Shown here: positions 35,006 through 48,554 of the stretch, one piece after another
Position numbering within the stretch: position 1 is the stretch's first letter
Layout: each line of letters opens with the position of its first letter
Notes under the pieces: model-generated
The model's input: only the letters and a program-made list of their open reading frames with translations
Database searches by the model: none
Told to the model about the DNA's origin: nothing
Made by a program: the position numbers and the translations under genes
Assembly (NCBI GenBank): GCA_008711295.1
Contig: VUYV01000293.1
Location: forward strand, 1-64,000
Origin: Anarhynchus alexandrinus
Lineage: Eukaryota > Chordata > Aves > Charadriiformes > Charadriidae
Reading direction: 5' to 3'
Length of the DNA: 64,000 bases

Positions 35006-36659
35006 ACAGCCTTCAGCTTAAAGCTATTTTAAGAAATTTCATTGCATTCAGTTTTTCTCTAGTAAAACTAAATTAGATTGTTAACATTTATTGCTATTTT
35101 CCCCTATTACTTAAAATGACCTAAAAAGAACATATAAAACATTAAATGGAGACCAGAGGCATTCTAACAAATTATCTTATTACCCATATTTTTTTCCTAA
35201 CTCTCTGAACCTTCTGGGTTACTGGAATTTACATTTGTGTATTTTTGTGTGTCTTTGGAGCCTGTGCATCGTAGAACAACCGGATACAACTCAACATTAT
35301 ATAAGAAGGGTGCAAGATCTCACAGTTCTGTTTCAGCTGTACATCTATAACTGTCTTTCTAAACTACCTATGTTAAAACACCCACAAATTTAACCTGTGG
35401 TCCAAAGAAATCCTGCTAGAGTTCCTGTGTTGCTACCTATCCAAATTCTAATGTGCTTATCTCAGCACTTTCCAGGCACACTACGTATTAGATACTACAC
35501 AATTTATTGTTGGCTGCTAAAAAAGAGGGATAAATTGCCCTCTAACTGAAATCCATGGAAGATGGCGATCAGCTTCACTGAAGCCACTATACAATCCTCA
35601 GCCTTATTTTATACTATGGGGCCATAGGAAAACCTGTAACCACTTTTTAAAACCTATGAAGTTTGTTGCTAATTACAGCCTTTGGTAATGTGCTGCATAC
35701 TTGCTAGCTGCTGTTTCAGCTCATAAAGCAGAGAAAGGAATGTAATATAGTCACCAGGAAAAAGGGGAATACCGGGGAAACTGTGCAAAACCAATGAGTG
35801 AGCAGAGGAAAGAAACTGGGAGCACAAGAAAAACTTAATGGGCAAAGGGAAAGGAGAACATCGAGGCCCAAGACTTAAAACTTTACTAGAAACTGGAAAC
35901 AGGATGGTATGTCCTTTCTGCTACTTTGACCATCAGCCATCTAAACCCCATAGTTAACAGGAAAGACAGACCTGTTGCTTTATCCTAAAAATACCCGAGG
36001 CCAAACTAGTCAACTCTGCACAGCTTAAAAACACCATGCGCCACAATGATGGGCTCACCAGGATTCACTTGTACGATAACGGGGTTTGTAATTAGCTCAG
36101 TAAAATAGTTTTCTGATCAATGCTCAGCTGACAAAAAGACAGGAAAATCTAGAAAATGAATTGAGCACAAAGCAAAAGTCTGTGTCAATGGTAGGATTGT
36201 TTTTAATAATCCTTAATTAAATGATGAACTTACTGGTACAGGGCATTTTGAAGATGAAAAAGGATATATTGACTCAAAGAGAAATTAATGCATAGAGAAA
36301 AAATCCACCCAATGTCGATTGAAAATGATTGTTTGTATGCTGTCTTCATCTTCTGAAGTTCCCGTCCTTGATTGCTGGGCCTGAATGATACAGCGGGAGA
36401 TGGATTATTCAAAATATCTCAGTCTCTAATAGAAGTATCTAAAAAAAGGAAGTGTGTGTCTGAAATGCTTTTCAAGTATCTTATATTTTCCTCTTATGAA
36501 TCAGCTTAAAACTTACATCTTCCGAAGTTACCACATCGCCGTTTGTATTACCATTTAGGATTGTTGGTCCTGTTTTTTGTATAATATTATTATGTATTAT
36601 TTATGATTGTATGAAGGACTCTTTCCCAAAGACCTTCTTGTTTTGAACATCCTAAACAT

Positions 36660-36693
36660 TTTGACAATAGTTTGACAACAGATTTGACAATAG
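36660..36693. repeat. TTTGACAATAG short tandem repeat (3 imperfect copies)
   Basis: TTTGACAATAG, TTTGACAACAGA and TTTGACAATAG in direct succession. Confidence 0.85.
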
Positions 36694-38947
36694 AGGAATT
36701 TGTACATGAAGGGGAGAATGTTTATGGTTTTTGAATATGAGCCATTTTCTAAAAATTATTCTAGAAAGGGATCAACATCTGTTGTGTGTCCTTAACAGAG
36801 GTGATACAAATCCTCTCAGAAAGCTGTTGTCCGTGTCTTCCAGCATTGCTGGACAACATTGCCTAAGGGTAATCCGTGACATTTCACCCTGCTCTGGAAA
36901 CCAGACGTCAACAAATCAAGATATTTATTTCCATTTCAGTACCCCTGTGTTTGACATCTTCAGGAGCCCTCCGTGTATTCTTGGTGATTTTAAACCTTCC
37001 CCCCCAAAATATTAAATTCTGCAAGCAATGCTGTTAGTGTGCCAGTGCGTGAGGCTCTATTTATACTTTACAGACTCTAATAAAAACCCTGAATAGAGCT
37101 ACAGAAACAAAAAGACAATGGGACCTATTTTCAAAGTAAATCATATCAAATTTATGCTGAGACGGGCTGCTTGCCTATTTAAAAGTTCTTTGGATGATTT
37201 CTGAGCTGATAAGTAACACTTTCGAACATGATATATCATACATTTATACCTTTAATCCATTTTGACATGACATTGAAGGTACCTATTCCTTTGTCCAATC
37301 TTTCATTATACATGTTCTTTCTGCTGACAATAGTTACTTATCATAAGTTCATGTTTGACGTATTTAGTGAACACATCTCCAGCTCCCATGCTTGCAAATT
37401 TTCCTCTAATCCCCAGCTCATGACAATTGTAATTTAGCATTTTATTGCAGTTTTCAAAGCAAAGACAAAGTTTAAAGTTGTGTGAAATGTGAGAAAAGCT
37501 GTTTCATAAAGAGTGCTTCCTGTTCTTTCTTTTTTTATCTCTTTTTTTTTTTTCCCCAGAAGGGACTGGAGCTACACTTGACAATTTAGTCTAAGACCCA
37601 TCCTAGCCATGACTGTCATGTGATTCTGAGACTAAAAATGTTTGTTTTCCCTTCCAAGGCAGTTCTGTCGCGTTGTTACACTGTACAAATGAATCGGAGC
37701 CAAAATACCATCTATTCTTTGATCACTCTTCGTATCTGAGGTATTAATATCTTCTCACCAGTACAGTATGGATCATTCAAAATATTTCAGTCTGTAATCT
37801 AAGCATCTATTATATTAGATACTAATCCCTCCTTACTCTCCCGCACAGAAGTACAGCCGTCTTCACAGGGTATCACTGTGATTAAATGGCAAAAAATGGA
37901 CACTTTGCTCTTTCTTAGCAAGTTTAACCCACTGCTGAGGATTTTGAGATATGGTGGAGGAAGCACAGTGGTAGATACACTTCCCAACCTATTGCTGCAG
38001 TTCCATTGTTTGAGAACTGTACAGGACTGCTTAGGAACTGGTTGAAGCCAGTTCGATTACAGTAAGAAACAAAGAGAAGTTTTCAGCAGATCTTTCATTA
38101 TGTAACCAAAGCCTGAATTGTTCCAGGTGAATCTGGGAAAGATGTAGGCATTCACACCACCTCGTCTACTGTTACTGGCCCTCGCTGGAGCTGTGGGGAT
38201 CTCAGGAGGCAAGGAAACTGGAGAAGTGACACACTGTGAATCACTGATAGCTGAGCTTTAGCTTATTATATTGAGCTCCATTACCAGTAACAGCCACAAA
38301 AATCTAGCTATTAATCACTCCGAGTCCTCAGCATCACTGAATATCTGAGAGGAAAGGGGAAGGAGCATGGCCAATAACAGCAAGCTGAAATAACATTTTC
38401 AGCAGAAAATATGTTGGAAGGATAAGCAGAGACCCAGCCATCTTTACAGAATGGGTTGTAAACATAAAGAAATATTTCACTCCTGTGAAGAAGAAAGTTC
38501 TGTAGATTTGTTAGAAGATGGAGTCTGCCCCCTTCCTCCCTCCTCCTCTGTCCCGCATCTGTTAAATATTAAGTTCTACAGACATGGAAATAGAACCAAG
38601 ACTTTTAATGGTGTTTCCTCTTTTATTAGGGAATATTAGGCGTTCCCATTATCCTGTCCACTTGGTAGAATAATCTATGTGATAGCTGTCTATAAATTAC
38701 ATAGCTACTTCTCAACCCAGGCTTGTACTCGCTTCCTCCTTTGTTGCCCAGAGGTTTCCCACAGGGAAGAAATACAGGTGTAGAGGGATGCTGAGACAGC
38801 AACCACCCACGCAGATGCTGCCATGCCACCTCTCCTCACTTTGGATGTCAGGATACCCCCATAGTATTTATTGCGGTACCACAAAAAGCTGTTTGAGTAT
38901 ATCTTAACGTTGTTTTGTCACTGTGCTCAAAAGCAATGATTCTGTTT

Positions 38948-39790
38948 CATAGAATCATAGAATGGTTTGGATTGGAAGGGACCTTAAAGATCACCTAGTT
39001 CCACCGGCCTGCCATGGTCAGGGACACCTCCCACTAGACCAGATTACTCAAATCCCTGTCCAACCTGGCCTTGAACACCTCCAGGGATGGGGCAGCCACA
39101 GCTGCAATGGGCAACCTGGTCCGGTGCCTCACCACCCTCGCAGTCAAGAATTTCTTCCTAATATCTAATCTACGTCTACCTTTTTCCAGTTTAAAATCAT
39201 TACCCCTTGTCCTATTGCTATGCTCCCTGATCAAGAGTTCCTCCCCAGCTTTCCTGTAGGCCCCCTTTAAGCACTGGAGGGCTGCTATAAGGTCTCCCCA
39301 GAGAATTCTCTTCTCCAGGCTGAACAACCCCAACTCTCTCAGCCTGCTCTCACAGCAGAGGTGCTCCATCCCTCTGATCATCTTCATGGTCCTCCTCTGG
39401 ACCTACTCCAAAAGGTCCATGTCCTTCTTATGTTGGGAGCTCCAGAGCTGGACACAGTATTCCAGGTGAGGTCTCCCCAGAGCAGAGCAGAGGGGCAGGA
39501 TCCCCTCCCTCGCACTGCTGGCCACGCTGCTTTTGATGCAGCCCAGGATAAGGTTGGCTTTCTGGGCAGCGAGCGCATATTACCGGCTTATGTTGAGCTT
39601 CCCATTAACCAGCATCCCCAAGTCCTTCTTCTCAGGGCTGCTCTCAACCCATTCTCCCCCAGCCTGGATTTGTGCCTGGGATTGCCCCACCCAAGTGCAG
39701 GACCTTGTACTTGGCCTTGTCGGACTTCATGAGGTTCGCGCGGGCCCACCTCTCAACCCTGTCCAGATCTCTCTGGATGTCATCCCTTTA
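38948..39790 (-). mobile_element. CR1 LINE fragment, about 840 bp, reaching into the RT C-terminal region
   Basis: Minus-strand CR1. Its 3' tail lies at 38948-38970 (plus strand catagaatcatagaatgg). The open frame 39034-39387 keeps ORF2 residues such as [20 protein letters not shown] and RTRGNDFKLEKGRRRLDIRK. Upstream coding sequence (39388-39790) is still recognisable at DNA level (QRDL, NLMKS-like and HLGGAIP-like segments) but broken into several frames; for example, 39384-39578 is shifted. Subfamily as for 9213 and 21144, and more mutated than the copies at 42652-62662. Confidence 0.94.
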
Positions 39791-42651
39791 GTCTTCGAAA
39801 GACAGTATTTTCCTCCACTCAGGTTAATTAGGTGTGCCAAGAAGCTGATGATGTGGTGCTGTTTCTAGACCCCAAACTGGATTTGACTGAGCTTTTCTCT
39901 ACAAAGCACATTACCGTACTATATACAGATTTGCACTTCCACAGCACTTAAGAGCTGTGGCTGTTATTGTAGTGCCTTGTCCTGCTTCCCTCATCTGAAA
40001 AGAACCAAACTGTAAAAACAGACTTTTAAAAATCCCATACTTACTGAATAATATTATTTTATTATTATACTGAACAACTGTTTTGACCTACACCATTAAT
40101 TTCTTGGTTTCATGTATTATTCCAAGCTTACATTGCCCTACTAAGATAATTTAGGATTTGCCCGTTTTTGGTTTGTTTTTTTTTCAAATCTATTTCTACA
40201 ATGGAAAAACTAAATTATTAACTTTTTGTCTAAGGAGGACTGCACAGTGACCTGCTTATACATGGCTGTATTGATTTTCACTGTGTTTTAACGTGTTGGT
40301 TTTATGCATTGTGTTTAGAGAAATGATAGTGAGTAGAATTCATACAAGTAATCTTTTTTATTATCATTATTATTACTACTACTACTACCACCACATATTC
40401 AAGGACCATATATAATGGGGTTCACTAATTCAGGGAATAATATACTGAATATCTTGTGCTATTTTGAATTCATTACAGAGTTCAGAAATCTGACTTTTCA
40501 AGTAAGAAAAAAGAACCAGTTATTTTACTGTTCAGGAAAGCTATAAGGAAACAAATAATTTAAGTTTAAAATAGAACTAGGCAGATAGTTTCTAACAAGT
40601 TACTTGTCTGTTTTATAAGTGTAGTATAAATTAGATGCATTACAAATAAATACAATTTTCCCCAGCTCTATGTACTATCATTAGAATTTCTTTTTATTTA
40701 TGAAACAAGCAAGGTAAATGGGGCAGAATCAGAAAGTATTTATCAATTCTTTTGCAGACCATGATTTAATACCCTAATTAGACCTTGGGAAAAGAAAAAA
40801 AATATATAGCACACCTTATGCTTCCAGTAAAAACATTTAGAAACTAATCTTTAACTGTGGACAATCCTGATAAATGTTTTCGAAAAAATATTCCCGGCTA
40901 TTTTTGGGGGGATTGCACACATACATTAAGGGCAGAATGCACTGCTTAAATGATTTCTCTGAGCAACATAAGGTTCCACATCCTGAAAAATTAACCTAAC
41001 TGACCAACATGCTAGATCCAGAAACTGCTGTATCATTTGTTAACATGCCAAAGAAAATAATTTAGAAGTTTAATACAAACCAAAGGAAGTGTTCAGTGAT
41101 AAGAATGACTCAGTGTTCCGGCCTGAGATATAAAACAGGTTCAGTGAATTTAAATTATCACAATTCTGGTGACCAATTCTACTTCTGTATGAAGAAGTTT
41201 ACCCTATTTTTCTTATCAAATAATGTTAAGGTTTACCTCATTTGATTGGCCATGGATTATTTGTCAGTTTCTTCAATTTTCCTTACACTGCTAGACATGG
41301 TTAGATTCTATTTAGATACTTATTAAACTGGATACATGTTTTAGTATAGGAAATAACTATTCTGTAGAAAGTTCAAAGTTTTTTAAAAAAACCTCCAACT
41401 TTCAGACAACTTTGAGGAGAGGCAGGAGGAGCCTGAAGACAGCCAAGTTTCATTCCTGGCTTTCGTTTAGTAACTAACACAGAATTCAGACCACCCTTCA
41501 GGTGATCTTTATATCTCAGTGGCAATACAGAGCAACATAACAAAACCAGTTGTATTCTGATATGGACTTTTCTGAATTCTTGGTCTGACATCATCTTAGC
41601 TTAAGCTATGACTTTTTTTTTGTTGTTGTTGAGATAGCAAATACTTATACTTTTCATTAACTTTAACCAATTTTTGTTAACGTTTTCTTAAATTTTTGTT
41701 AAAGTACATTTTATATAGCTGCTTTGAATGTCATATTGCAAAATGTGAATCAGTTAAAATATTTAGTTATAAACAGATGATCTATCAAACGAAAATACTA
41801 CCTGCATTTTGAGCTACCGAAAATAAAAAATAGTCTACTATGTCAAAATGAGTAGTAGGAGATACATTTCTCAGATGCTGATCTTGCCATATGTAAGACA
41901 CTTATTTTAGGTAAGAGTAAGACATTTTATAATACTGCTAGAATAGTTGGAAAAAAACCCAGGCAAACTATGTGGCACAAGAATTACACACTTCTTCTGT
42001 GTGTACTTCAAACTGTATTATAGGATCACTGGCATTATTATTTTTTTAACTTTTTTGAGACCAGACAAATTCAGAGCTGAGATTGTCTTTAAAGGTTCCT
42101 GAAGCAGGACTGTCTTTAGAGGCACAGGGTAAGAAATGTAGTGTTCCATCCCTCTCATTATTTTATCTTCATAAATACCTGTATTACAGGTTCTAGTTTA
42201 GGTCCATAACCTAGCACACAGTTCATAGATGAAATGTGCATCACTTGCACCTTTCTTCATAAATTATTCAGATTTCTAAAGACATCGTGAAGTGTAAGTA
42301 AACTTAATAATTTTTGAAAGAAGACTTCATGATCCATTTATCAACATTTTGCAGAACATTTTCCTTGACCCCCAGAAAACTACTCATGAATAAATATGAG
42401 CAACTTCTTATATAGACACGTGAACAAATAGACAAAAGACAAGTAAATCAAGACAATGTCAACATGAAAGAACAAGACTGTACTAGTAGCAGTAACCACA
42501 GGCCATTACTTTTTTGTGTGTGTTGTTTTTAAATGCTTTCAAAAGGTTTTTAATACATTTTAAACACATGAATTGAATTCTTGAAATACCTTGCTTGAAA
42601 GAAGCATTAACCCTATAAAAGCAAGCTGAAACAGAGACTAAGGGAAAGGAG
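39791..42651. other. unannotated sequence, AT-rich
   Basis: Contains the trinucleotide repeat at 40359-40394; no gene or transposon recognised. Confidence 0.45.
40359..40394. repeat. compound (ATT)n(ACT)n(ACC)n microsatellite
   Basis: Trinucleotide units that drift from TTA/ATT through ACT to ACC. Confidence 0.85.
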
Positions 42652-43077
42652 ATCATAGAATCATAGAATGGTTTAGGTTGGAAAGAACCCTGAAGATCAT
42701 CGAGTTCCAACCCCCCTGCCATAGGCAGGGACACTTCCCACTAGACCAGGTTGCCCAAGGCCACGTCCAGCCTGGCCTTGAACACCTCCAGGGATGGGGA
42801 CTCAACAACCTCTCTGGGCAACCTGTGCCAGTGCCTTACCACCCTCAAAGTGAAAAACTTCTTCCTAATGTTCAATCTAAACCTGCCCTCTTCCAGTTTG
42901 AAGCCATTCCCCCTCGTCCTACCACTACATGCCCTAGTAAAAAGTCCTTCCCCAGCTCTCCTGTAGGCCCCCTTTAGGTACTGGAAGGCCGCAATAAGAT
43001 CTCCCCGGAGCCTTCTCTTCTCCAGGCTGAACAGCCCCAACTTTTTCAGCCTCTCCTCATAGGAGAGGTGCTCCAGC
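42652..43077 (-). mobile_element. CR1 LINE 3' fragment of the young local subfamily
   Basis: A 426-bp minus-strand copy. The ORF2 C-terminus is open for its full length (42741 to about 43077: [20 protein letters not shown] ... [17 protein letters not shown]). Its 3' end (GGAACTCGATGATCTTC) and tail match the copies at 44451, 47908, 59911 and 62314. 5'-truncated right after GCTGGAGCAC in element orientation. The intact frame suggests a comparatively recent insertion. Confidence 0.94.
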
Positions 43078-44450
43078 ACGAGCACAGATCCAGCATAGAT
43101 CATTCATTTATTTCTACTTCAAATACATTTGAATAAGTAAAGAGTTAAAAAAAAGCAAAATTATTCTTTTTATGTATATAATTTCTTAATAGATCTAATT
43201 ACTTGGGTCTTCCTGCTGTCGGTTAGTCATGTAATGTGTAAACCCCAATTTCAGCATCCAAGCCCTTCTTCCTCTCTGTATCCCAACCTTTACAGAAACA
43301 GTATGTGACAAATGCAGTTGCTGGGAGAGAATCAAGGGAATAATTTGAGGATGAATAAGCCATCAGCTGTTACTGTATACGATGTAACTCTGGGTCATCT
43401 ATGACTTTTAGAACATATTTGATATTTAAGTTATTAATTTTGAATGCCGCATAAATAGGTTAGTGTCTGTGCATGTATATATATGTATATTAAAATGTAC
43501 ACATATGTATTCCTGGCTTTCTTACCAATATATGTATTGTAGAGAATTTGCTTTGCCAAATACTACTTAATAGTGTCTAATACACATTTCTGTGATAACT
43601 CTTCTTTGTTGGAGTACCTCTAAACAAAAGCAAGAGAAAAAAGTGATCAAGCCAATTCATGAGCAATTTAATTGACCATAACATTATTTTCTCAGCTCCA
43701 GAACACCTTCAGGTGCTCACTGGGGTTTAAGCTGTATCATAAACATAAAACGATGACCTTTCTATTAATTTTTTTCTTCTGCGACATTTCTGCTCTTCAC
43801 AACAGCTGCCAAAAAGTCTAAACAGGATAGAAGAATAGAGAGGACCAGAGCTGACACCAGCTGTTCCAGAAAAGTCAGAATACAACACAGCTCCATGTCC
43901 GGGAAACTGAAAATCAAAGGACAAATTGTGGTCTGGGGAAACATGAAACCCAATGAAGAATTTGGTTGTGGAGTTCAAGATGTTCTTGTGTGATGTACAG
44001 GAATCTGTCTGTGCCAATGACACTTGAAAGTGATCCTCTTTGCTTGGCAGCACAAATCTTGCCTCTTCTTCTTAGTAAAATATATGCTCCTGTGGTGCAT
44101 GTATATATCTCCCGGAATTTTTGCATTCAAGACATTATGTCATACATATTATGATACTGTTTCCAGATATCAATTTCCTTTTGCCAGATAAAAAAAAGAG
44201 ATTGAACTTCCCCAAAGGAAAAAGAAAAGCCGCCCACTCAATATACCATGCGGTTCCAGAGCTGGGCGTGTTTTTAGCCAAAAGTGTTTCTTCTGCTGGA
44301 AAATGGAGCTCTGCGGAGAGCTGTGCTGTGACCAGACACTGAGGTGAAGCACTGCTTTCGTTACTAAACTATGTTCTCTTTTCAGGGTTAATTCCAAACT
44401 CTTTTGGTTAAGATATGGTGTAAACAAACACTGTTTTGTTAACTTCTAAA
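43078..44450. other. unannotated sequence
   Basis: AT-rich with TA-rich words near 43473-43512. Short frames at 43727-44342 on both strands overlap and have no recognised family. Confidence 0.45.
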
Positions 44451-44531
44451 ATCATAGAATCATAGAATGGTTTAGGTTGGAAAGGACCTTGAAGATCATT
44501 GAGTTCCAATCCCCCTGCCATAGGCAGGGAC
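44451..44531 (-). mobile_element. very short CR1 3' terminus (about 80 bp)
   Basis: Only the last 80 bp of a young-subfamily CR1: tail repeats, the complement of GGTTTAGGTTGGAAAGGACC, and the CCCCCTGCCATAGGCAGGGA palindrome. The match stops abruptly at GGGAC. Either extreme 5' truncation or a later deletion. Confidence 0.92.
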
Positions 44532-47500
44532 TTGTACTCTCTCTTGTCTTCACAACTGTCCACTGATATGCCCTATTTACAGGAGGTGCTTGATGCATTT
44601 GTTCAGTTAGCGATACCAGGAACAAATGCAGCCGCACCGTTTGCAGGACTGTGCGACACGGAGGTGTTCTGCATCGCGTGATGTGGCACCAAGGTCTGCA
44701 CAAATAGGTTCTCATTGGTGTATGCCAAGTCAACCTAAGCAAACTATGGCTCTCTATACCTCTTAGCCATCGTTAATAGGTTCTGCCTAGTATGATGTCC
44801 CAGGTGGAAATGACTGAATGGAATGAATGAAGACTTTTCTTTTACCTTGTCTGCCTTTGTATTATCCCTTTTATACTTTTACGAGCTGGAGGAGGTTTCA
44901 TCTGTTCTCAGGCAGAATGGATGTACCTGTTTCTTATAATGATTTCCCCAAATCACCAGCAATTTAATGTGGTATTTATTTATAACTTGCTCAACCCTAA
45001 AGCGCGGATGTGTAAGATCATTTCCAAGCACATGGTCTTACCAGCTCTCACCTCAGGCTATGGACAGCCTCGAAGGACAGCTTTTAAAACCTGCAGTTCA
45101 GAAGACTCCAGGCATCAGTCTACAAAGACGTAGGAAAGCACCGGAGGTTAGCTGGATTTCAGTCCTCATCTTGGAAAAATAACCGTACTGCACTGCTGGC
45201 AGTGTCTGCTCTGTAGCCATAGCAGCAAACCGAAGTGTCCTGTAGAGATGCCAAAGCCTCGTTCAGACGGGCTCAGCGATGAGCAACAGCCCAGGTACAG
45301 CGGCAGAGAAGTTACTCATCCTGCTAGTTACATGTACGGCTTCAGCATAGATAAATCCTTTCTCAAAATCTGCTCTCAAAGCGTGCCTGACTATTATCTG
45401 TGTTGTTCAGGTAAGGTTAACCTCAGGAATTTCATAACTATTTGTAAGAAATGGTAGTGACAAAAATAGCAACAGGTTGCTCTACCTTTCTGTGAATTTC
45501 CTTGTTGCTGGCAATTGCTACCCCTTCAAGTCTTACTAAGGGTTTCATTTATAGAAGAAAACTGGCAATGTACAAGATTTTGATCCCTATTGGGTCTTTT
45601 TATTCCAATTATAATTCTTCTAAAGACCTGGGACTTTCTATTTTTCTTTCCATAATTACTTAGGAAAATATTCTGACAGCCTGACTGTTATAGAAGTCTG
45701 ACTGCTAGAAAACAAGCACTGCAGCAAGGGAGAACAGATATTATTTTACCTAACGCTTATATCCACGAGTCTTGTAGAAATGCACATTTGCAAAAACACA
45801 TTCTGAAAGGCATTTCCATACAGAATTATCTGGACTGCATATGTAAATGAGGTGCTATAAATAAACAAACACAACAACTTCTTATACAAAAGTTAGCCTA
45901 CCAAAATAACAATGCACAAAAAATTCTCCTGCTTTGACTTTTTACTATATTAATTTAAAAGTCTCATTTGAGACAGTTTGTGGCCAGTGTTTGAATCGTA
46001 CTTAAGGTCAAGTTTCTAGTTCATTTATATTTGAGATACCACAAGCTAAAAAAAAAGAGAAACCACTCCGTGATGAAACTGCCAAATTTCATTGAGCTCT
46101 GTATATCATCTATAGATTTGCTGAGGTTCACTCTGAACTGGGAGTGGGCACACTGGAAATTCTAATTCACAGGAGGAAGGTAGGTGAATTATAGTCACTG
46201 CCAGTAAGACAGATTGAACAAAACGGCTGTTGTGGTTTTGTATTATGGCCTTTCAGCTAGGGAAATCTGCCCTGAAAAATAATAATACCCTCTGGGATAT
46301 AAGCAGAGCACTAGTACTCTTTGATTCTTTAGTGAAAGTACCAAATAAACATAAATTCTCCATGTCTGCTTCTTGCCTACTTAAACTATGTTTTTCTTTC
46401 AAAGTTAATAATTCCATCAAAAAAATTATGAGAGACAGAGACACACACCCCACTTATCTTGAGTTTAGATATTCCAGTTTTAACATCACATTTTTCAACT
46501 GAGTAACTAACCATCTGTGTATATATCTCTCAAGAGGAAAGTCATTCACAAATAAATGTAATTTAAACATTCTCAAACTTGGGAGTAGGCACCTACTATT
46601 TTGCCTGGCATGCAATTTGCTTTTCTGTTTCTAAAATTCTTTTAACCTCCCTTGTCTCTGTGCTCTGTTGTTCAGCACTATATACTTCTCCCTCTCATTC
46701 AGTCTCTCTTCCATTTTCTTCAGGAAAGATTGTATCTTGCCACAAATTATTCCTGCTTTATCACATTGAGCCATATTTTATGGACAGGGCAAGATTTGGC
46801 CTATAATGTCAACTGGCACATAAAGCAAATGGGATGTCATTTGTAGGTTTATCTCAAAGATTTGTAGGGATATTTTCAAATTGCTACTGGCAGCACAGAT
46901 TTCTAATTTGCCTTCTATTAAGGAAACTGCTCACCATTTCTAAAGAAATGGTTAAGACTTGATGATTATCCAAATCTTGGTGAATATCAAGCTCTTTCCC
47001 TTTAAAATCATTGTAATGGTAAGAAGCAACAGGGAATTATGATATGTCTGTGTCTAAATAGCCTTGACAGTTTCTTTTTTTTCCATAACAGTGCACAATA
47101 TTTTAGTATGGCTTTAAGCTTCATAGACCATTTTAAATCAATAGGAGATATCTTACTAAAATCCTTTGATAATGTAGTTTTCTGATACGGCTAAGTACTC
47201 TTATCATTATATTTGTAGCAAAAGACTCTCGAGAAACCACAGTCATGACTGAAGCCACATGCTTATAAGGATTATAAAAAGACACAGGATGACGTGACTC
47301 TCAAAAACTGATGACCAGGTAATTAGCAATCAATTGTATTCAATTTTATTGCATGTAACTTATGACCATCTCAAAAAAAAAAAAGTGAATCGGTTTCATT
47401 AAGTTACAGCTTCTCTAACCCTACAGTTAACAGTGATTACACACCATTTTTACTGGAGTCAAGACACTGACTTTGCCGGGACAGAATTTAGTTACTCTGC

Positions 47501-47907
47501 CTCTTTTACCACAGTTTACCAATAGCCCTTATTGCATGAGGAAGCCATTATTCTTCCTGCCCGGTGTAAATGCATGGTACGGGAGAACCACAGGTGGTTC
47601 TGAAAAACCTGTTAAATTTAGTACTGCACTGATAATTATTTTTTTTTGTATAATTCCTAGTGTAGGCATATCATATGATATTAACTGCAGCTTCCCTTTT
47701 GCCAACACATTTAATTTTGACAAAGAACCAAACACATTTTTTCTGTACATTAGACTTTCATTTCTGTATCTTAATTTGTTAAGTAACTGACCTTATTTCA
47801 CAAAAGGACTTTGCCCATAGAAATAAGGACTTTTCCAGCAAATTCATCACATGTTTCCTTGGTGGAGGGCTTATTATTTGCAAGCAAACATTTGTTACTG
47901 GCAAAAT
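44532..47907. other. unannotated sequence with one GC/CpG-richer patch
   Basis: 44540-45420 has more CpG and longer frames (for example 44967-45182 and 45248-45457, the latter crossing a strong donor-like CAG/GTAAGG at about 45409-45416), but no frame is clearly coding. The rest is AT-rich. Confidence 0.4.
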
Positions 47908-48554
47908 GACAACATGAGCCAACAATGTTTGATCACAGCCCAGAAGGCCAACCGCATCCTGGGCTGCATCAAAAGAAGTGTGGCCAGCAGGGCGAGGGAG
48001 GGGATTCTGCCCCTCTGCTCTCGTGAGACCCCACCTGGAGTACTGCATCCAGCTCTGGAGTCCCCAACAGAAGAAGGACATGGACCTGCTGGAGCGGGTC
48101 CAGAGGAGGGCCACGGGGATGATCCGAGGGCTGGAGCACCTCTCCTATGAGGAGAGGCTGAAGGAGTTGGGGCTGTTCAGCCTGGAGAAGAGAAGGCTCC
48201 GGGGAGATCTTATTGCGGCCTTTCAGTACCTAAAGGGGGCCTACAGGAGAGCTGGGGAAGGACTTTTTACTAGGGCATGTAGTGACAGGACAAGGGGGAA
48301 TGGCTTCAAACTGGAAGAGGGCAGGTTTAGATTGAACATTAGGAAGAAGTTTTTCACTTTGAGGGTGGTGATGTATGGGAACAGATTGCCCAGAGAGGTT
48401 GTTGAGGCCCCATCCCTGGAGGTGTTCAAGGCCAGGCTGGACGTGGCCTTGGGCAACCTGGTCTGGTGGGAGGTGTCCCTGCCTATGGCAGGGGGGTTGG
48501 AACTCGATGATCTTCAAGGTCCTTTCCGACCTAAACCATTCTATGATTCTATGA
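47908..48554 (+). mobile_element. CR1 LINE fragment of the young local subfamily, about 650 bp
   Basis: Starts near ACAACATGAGCCAACAATG, homologous to the CR1 NMSQQC segment, and runs to the tail CATTCTATGATTCTATGA. The ORF2 C-terminal third reads [19 protein letters not shown] in one frame, then after a small indel near 48020 continues as [20 protein letters not shown] ... [20 protein letters not shown] in the frame of 47978-48613. Apart from that indel the coding sequence is open. It lies inverted relative to 42652-43077. Confidence 0.95.

Larger units (their letters stand above)
31903..38947. other. unannotated sequence, transposon-free by eye
   Basis: Includes a (TAA)n run at 33282-33300, short tandem duplications at 34976-35005 and 36660-36693, and random frames such as 34018-34395 (125 codons, no recognised family). 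No CR1 or LTR. Confidence 0.45.
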
